64,000 nucleotides of DNA from Desulfosarcina widdelii (GTDB taxonomy: Bacteria > Desulfobacterota > Desulfobacteria > Desulfobacterales > Desulfosarcinaceae), in the NCBI RefSeq assembly GCF_009688965.1, contig NZ_AP021875.1, forward strand, positions 7,233,719 to 7,297,718. Direction: 5' to 3'. Each line of letters begins with the position of its first letter. Within the stretch, counting starts at the first letter, position 1. Below the pieces are notes generated by a model, which saw only the letters and a program-made list of their open reading frames with translations, made no database searches and had not been told where the DNA came from. The translations under genes were made by a program, and so were the position numbers. Shown here in pieces: positions 63,882-64,000 of this stretch.

Positions 63882-64000
63882 TTATGAGGATTGTGTTAGT
63901 TCTCTGGCAAACCGCAGATCATCCGCGTTGACTCGCAAGCATACCTTCATGTAAGTAACTTTCCAGTCGCCGATCCTTGCGGCTGCCTTTCTGAAAATCT
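63882..64000 (-). CDS. C-terminal end of an unidentified protein (partial)
   Basis: A minus-strand frame open from the right edge ends at TAA 63882 after 38 visible residues, with a protein-like composition (IFRKAAARIGDWKVTYMKVC, then LRVNADDLRFARELTQSS). It is followed by a T-rich stretch but no clear hairpin. The other two frames on this strand close earlier. No family is recognised; only more sequence would identify it. Confidence 0.4.
   Translation of the reverse strand, partial: IFRKAAARIGDWKVTYMKVCLRVNADDLRFARELTQSS

Overview
The window looks like chromosomal DNA of a sulfate-reducer-type Desulfobacterota (Deltaproteobacteria), most likely Desulfobacterales or a Desulfosarcina-like lineage. 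This is inferred from gene order and protein flavour, not from a database search. The supporting points are: large PurL plus PurQ, an Fo-only ATP synthase cluster (atpZ-I-B-E), the Trm112/DUF4416/YicC/DUF370/gmk run, an adenylate kinase with the Cys-X5-His-X15-Cys-X2-Cys lid known from Desulfovibrio gigas, and many Cache-type sensors. Most of the window is GC-rich and densely coded. Two parts are clearly more AT-rich: about 10.3-13.5 kb, and to a lesser degree about 38.5-41 kb.

Layout. 1-9.8 kb, accessory and signalling: a partial DUF945 protein, an orphan Cache/PAS hybrid histidine kinase, a Cache-domain gene remnant, a small lipoprotein, an operon lipoprotein-M48 peptidase-lipoprotein, an isolated nifQ with a textbook sigma-54 promoter, and a LuxR-type regulator preceded by a perfect 20-bp lux-box palindrome. 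9.8-15.7 kb, low-GC accessory stretch: a candidate small RNA, a tandem PilZ protein, an NTF2-like protein, a small unknown protein, a DUF3987-like gene fragment, tRNA-Arg(CCG) and an IS1182-type insertion sequence whose right end overlaps the folC stop codon. 15.7-20.2 kb, minus strand: folC, rpsU, adk and a CCA-adding enzyme. 20.3-35.4 kb, plus-strand housekeeping: rho, rpmE, prfA, prmC, rpsB, tsf, pyrH, frr, uppS, cdsA, dxr, rseP, purL, purQ. 35.4-50.3 kb, lipopolysaccharide: an LpxL-type acyltransferase, two heptosyltransferases, a membrane glycosyltransferase, several GT2/GT4/GT9 enzymes, MsbA, a conserved protein of unknown function, and gmhA and hldE for ADP-heptose. 50.3-57.7 kb: Trm112-like, DUF4416, YicC, DUF370, gmk, rlmB, icd, comF, the laccase-domain protein and pyrK. 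57.8-59.6 kb: Fo genes of ATP synthase, with a c subunit that carries a sodium-type ion site. 59.7-63.6 kb, minus strand: uvrA and pdxA. A fragment of one more minus-strand frame enters at the right edge.

The strongest item not explained by ordinary annotation is a family of about 122-143 bp imperfect palindromic elements with four copies (18619-18740, 50436-50576, 52077-52217, 55976-56118). All share a conserved core. Three sit inside co-directional operons exactly where the upstream gene ends, so that the element supplies or regenerates that gene's stop codon. A fourth, more diverged copy has different termini. Other points of interest are the LuxR/lux-box pair without a LuxI, the sigma-54-driven solitary nifQ, a possible small RNA, the possible sodium-coupled c-ring, a 36-bp perfect palindrome between rseP and purL, and a chain of stop/start overlaps that use TTG or GTG starts. 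No CRISPR array, prophage, integrase or rRNA operon was seen.
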